A stretch of 64,000 nucleotides of DNA from Sipunculus nudus (taxonomy: Eukaryota; Annelida; Sipuncula; Golfingiida; Sipunculidae), in contig CM049320.1 in NCBI GenBank assembly GCA_026874595.1, positions 48,744,714 through 48,808,713 on the forward strand, given 5' to 3'. Made by a program: the position numbers and the translations under genes. This document shows positions 61,535 to 64,000 of this stretch, piece by piece (positions within the stretch are counted from its first letter, which is position 1; every line of letters begins with the position of its first letter). Below the pieces are notes generated by a model. That model searched no databases and had not been told where the DNA came from. It was given only the letters and a program-made list of their open reading frames with translations.

Positions 61535-61980
61535 CACCTCTCACAGGTATACACACATATATGCATGTACAAATTTAGACACATGGTCACACAATGAAAA
61601 CAAACAATGTATTCACACACGTTGAACATAAATGGTCACACACTCATCTAAATAAATATAACACATGTGCATGGATAGATGTAAATGTTTACATGTACAA
61701 ACACAATCATGTACACACATAAATGTACACATGTAATGTAAAAGACATACACATATAATGTAGAAATGTAAAAATGTAATATAATATACATGTACACATA
61801 AAATGTAATAGGCTTGTACACATGTGTATACATACACACATAATGTAATACACATGTACACAAATGTACACAAATGTACACTTTTGACTGCACACACTGA
61901 CACACATTAATGTACCCACAGGAACACTCAATCAAATACAATGATACACTCATATACACAGGTTCAGTGTCAAGACACAT
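61534..61980. repeat. Cryptically simple CA/ACATGTA-rich tract
   Basis: Irregular recurrence of ACACA, ATGTAC and ACATGTA(C/A)A words without a fixed period. Minus-strand Cys/Val/Tyr-rich frames of 74-110 codons are by-products. Confidence 0.8.
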
Positions 61981-62339
61981 ATATGAAAATGCATTTAAAA
62001 AATATTTTTGTTAAATGTTATGTAAAATTTTGTAAAATATTTTTTGTGTGGAGGTAACCACCTCCAATTTTTACCTAATTGTTAATAAGTATGTAATATC
62101 AATTTCGGTTTGAGACTACGTGACAGGGCAGTAGCACCTGCTTCCTATCATTATTTGTATTCTGGTGTCACCCAGGCCTGGTAGTACTGCACCAGTGATC
62201 CTTTGTGTGTAATCATCCCCATCGCTGGGTCATTACACTGAGGAACCCCCCCCCCCTTATGAGTTCTATATATATAGCTATGGGGCACAGCTTTCCCATT
62301 AAGCTAACAGAATGCTCACCCTTTGTAGGGGCTACCAGG
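61981..62339. other. Unique spacer with C run
   Basis: An AT-rich stretch, then a run of 11 C at 62246-62256. Nothing else is seen. Confidence 0.4.
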
Positions 62340-62452
62340 GAAAATCTCACCGCTCCTGACCTCCACCGCTCCTGACCTCCAGGCCTCCTCACCTCCACTG
62401 CTCCTGACCTCCAGTCCTCCTCACCTCCACCGCTCCTGACCTCCAGTGTTTT
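62340..62452 (+). repeat. 17/34-bp tandem repeat
   Basis: Alternating units of CGCTCCTGACCTCCA and GNCCTCCTCACCTCCA, six or seven in all, forming a strand-asymmetric pyrimidine tract. Confidence 0.9.
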
Positions 62453-62734
62453 GATTCCTGTGCACTACCGCTGGATCACAGAAGCCAGACCACACAGGAG
62501 TAGCGGTTTCTTTTATCAGAATATGACTTTTTTACCGATTTGAAATTTTAAAACCTCCATTTTTTTTATATATTTAATATTAAATTACCTATAGCTACCT
62601 ATTAAGTTTAAGCATGTGGCAGTTACAATTGCCTTGTGTTTTATTTATATATACAGCCTGACTTCAGAATAATTATATTGTAAAATCTGACACAAAACAG
62701 TGAGAGATTAATTTTCTTATAAAATGGCCCAGGT
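62453..62734. other. AT-rich spacer
   Basis: Nothing seen. Confidence 0.4.
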
Positions 62735-63030
62735 GGAGTGAAGTGTTATCAGTTCCCAGAGAGGCCAAAGTGTAAAGACATGGACTTGTTATCCTTTCAG
62801 CTGGCAGCCGGAGCTCAGCGCCTCAAATCATTTGTGCTCCCGGTGTCATGCATGCGTTCACACACACACAGAGCCTGCTGTCATGCTGGTGTAGCGGATT
62901 TTATGGTACATGGTACATGGACATTCTCGGCCTTGTCTGTCAGTAGGATTATTTGGTTGGTCTGGTCACAGTCACACCTGGATTGCTGGCACTCAGTACT
63001 GGATTATTAACAGTGTGGTTCCTGTTTGTG
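62735..63030. other. Less AT-rich unique island, candidate regulatory DNA
   Basis: Mixed composition with GTTATCAG, AGGCCAAAGTG, GCAGCCGGAGCTCAGCGCC and a CACACACACA run. A 90-codon plus-strand frame (62738-63010) has no recognised domain. Confidence 0.25.
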
Positions 63031-63344
63031 GCCCAGGATATTTTCCTGGTGCTCTTTGTGTTCAGGCTTGGGTTTGATAAGGTAGGTTGGCTACCTTTTA
63101 ATGATTAACAGACACGCTACCTGACTGGACAAAACCCCAGGCCTGTAATGTTAAGTGGCTTTACGGCTGTATCTTACTGGGGGAGGGACGGGGTAGGTGG
63201 TGACTGGGTGACATTGAATTATGTCAATGATTGAAGATTTTGAGATGATGCTGCTGTCTAGCATCTAATGAAAACGGGATATGCCAAAAATATTCACATC
63301 ATATTCTATGATTTTGGTGACATTTTAATCTGGACAACAACTTG
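63031..63344. other. Unique spacer
   Basis: Nothing beyond mixed non-coding sequence is seen. Confidence 0.4.
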
Positions 63345-63485
63345 GATAAAGTTTGTTAAATAACATATTATTAATGTCCTTGTTTGTTGCAGATAAAGTT
63401 TGTTAAATAACATATTATTTATGTCCTTGTTTGTTGCAGATAAAGTTTGTTAAATAACATATTATTAATGTCCTTGTTTGTTGCG
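63345..63485 (+). repeat. 47-bp tandem repeat, three copies
   Basis: Copies start at GATAAAGTTTGTTAAATAAC in 63345, 63392 and 63439. They share ATGTCCTTGTTTGTTGC and differ at a few positions only, so the triplication looks recent. Confidence 0.96.
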
Positions 63486-63585
63486 GTTACATGTATCTAA
63501 TGGGCAACACTACTCCAGTGATTTGGATGAAATGGAAAATTTGTCCTGTACATTCATTGAACCATAGTAGAAAGTATTGTGCCTA
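63486..63585. other. Short spacer
   Basis: Unique DNA between two arrays; nothing seen. Confidence 0.4.
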
Positions 63586-64000
63586 TGGTGTAGATGTAAC
63601 ATGCAAAGACCTGTAAGTACTGCAGGAAGACAAACCGACTTATGGGTAAAGCTGTTACACACACAGACTTATGGGTGTAGATGTAACACACACAGACTTA
63701 TGAGTGTAGATGTAATGCACAGACTAACGGGTATAGATGTAACATACACAGTCGTATGGCTGTAGATGTAACACACACAGACTTGTGAGTGTAGATGTAA
63801 TGCACAGACTTACAGGGATAGATGTAACAAACAGATTAATGGGTGTAGATGTAATACACTCAGACTTATAGGTGTAGCTGTAACTCGACTTATTGGTATA
63901 GATGTAACACACACAGACTTATGGCTGTAGATGTAACACATACAGACTTATGGCTGTAGATGTAACTCAAACAGACTTATTGGTGTAGATGCAACACACA
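63586..64000 (+). repeat. 29-bp minisatellite running off the window
   Basis: About 14 units of GTAGATGTAACACACACAGA then CTTATGGGT, with spacing 29 bp (63677 to 63706) and shorter variants lacking a CACA. The array continues past the right edge. Frames of 62 codons on both strands are repeat-derived. Confidence 0.93.

Overview
This is a eukaryotic, AT-rich, largely non-coding window. No rRNA, tRNA, bacterial-style gene, CRISPR array or convincing protein-coding exon was found. Open frames are short, and the longer ones (up to about 225 codons) are by-products of tandem repeats. The organism is most likely a lophotrochozoan, probably a bivalve mollusc. The main reason is a dispersed repeat family that opens with a short hairpin (AGCTCAGCTGAC...GTCATCTGAGCT) followed by GTCC/GTCCG runs and closes with a CCCATGGG-type palindrome plus CTTGTT. 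I know this repeat style from bivalve genomes, but the species cannot be read from the sequence. The window is best seen as a gene desert or the inside of a very large intron.

Layout. 1-3.9 kb: a degenerate ~155-bp periodic repeat, AT-rich sequence and two hAT-like terminal fragments. 3.9-5.4 kb: AGCTCA-family copy A. 6.9-7.6 kb: 30-bp minisatellite. 8.8-10.1 kb: AGCTCA-family copy D. 10-16.5 kb: mostly unique, with less AT-rich islands. 16.5-18 kb: 41-bp minisatellite with higher-order structure. 20-21.4 kb: AGCTCA copy C. 22.8-24.6 kb: an 18-bp minisatellite split by a 948-bp Helitron. 24.6-26.5 kb: AGCTCA copy E, holding nine ~146-bp units with AGGTCA direct repeats. 26.5-28.9 kb: second repeat family, copy F1. 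29-29.6 kb: 29-bp minisatellite. 30.2-31 kb: inverted F units. 34.3-35 kb: 39-bp minisatellite. 35.8-37.7 kb: AGCTCA copy B. 39-41 kb: F2. 41-41.6 kb: another GTCCG/AGGTCA element (G). 41.6-48 kb: unique. 48-48.8 kb: 21-bp and 35-bp arrays. 51-53.3 kb: a complete 2,282-bp hAT-like transposon with a perfect 8-bp target duplication. 54-55.6 kb: 31/32-bp minisatellite. 59.1-60 kb: 42-bp minisatellite. 61.5-62 kb: CA-rich simple sequence. 63.3-64 kb: 47-bp and 29-bp arrays, the latter running off the window.

There is no gene network to describe; the content is repeat biology. The two best-supported mobile elements are the Helitron, inserted in register into a minisatellite with no target duplication, and the hAT-like element with TIRs and TSD. 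The most unusual feature is a modular family of non-autonomous elements that share termini but carry different interiors, each built of ~125-160 bp repeated units. One interior is an array of nuclear-receptor-like half-sites at near-nucleosomal spacing. Unique islands of lower AT content between the repeats could be cis-regulatory modules, but only cross-species alignment or chromatin data could show that.
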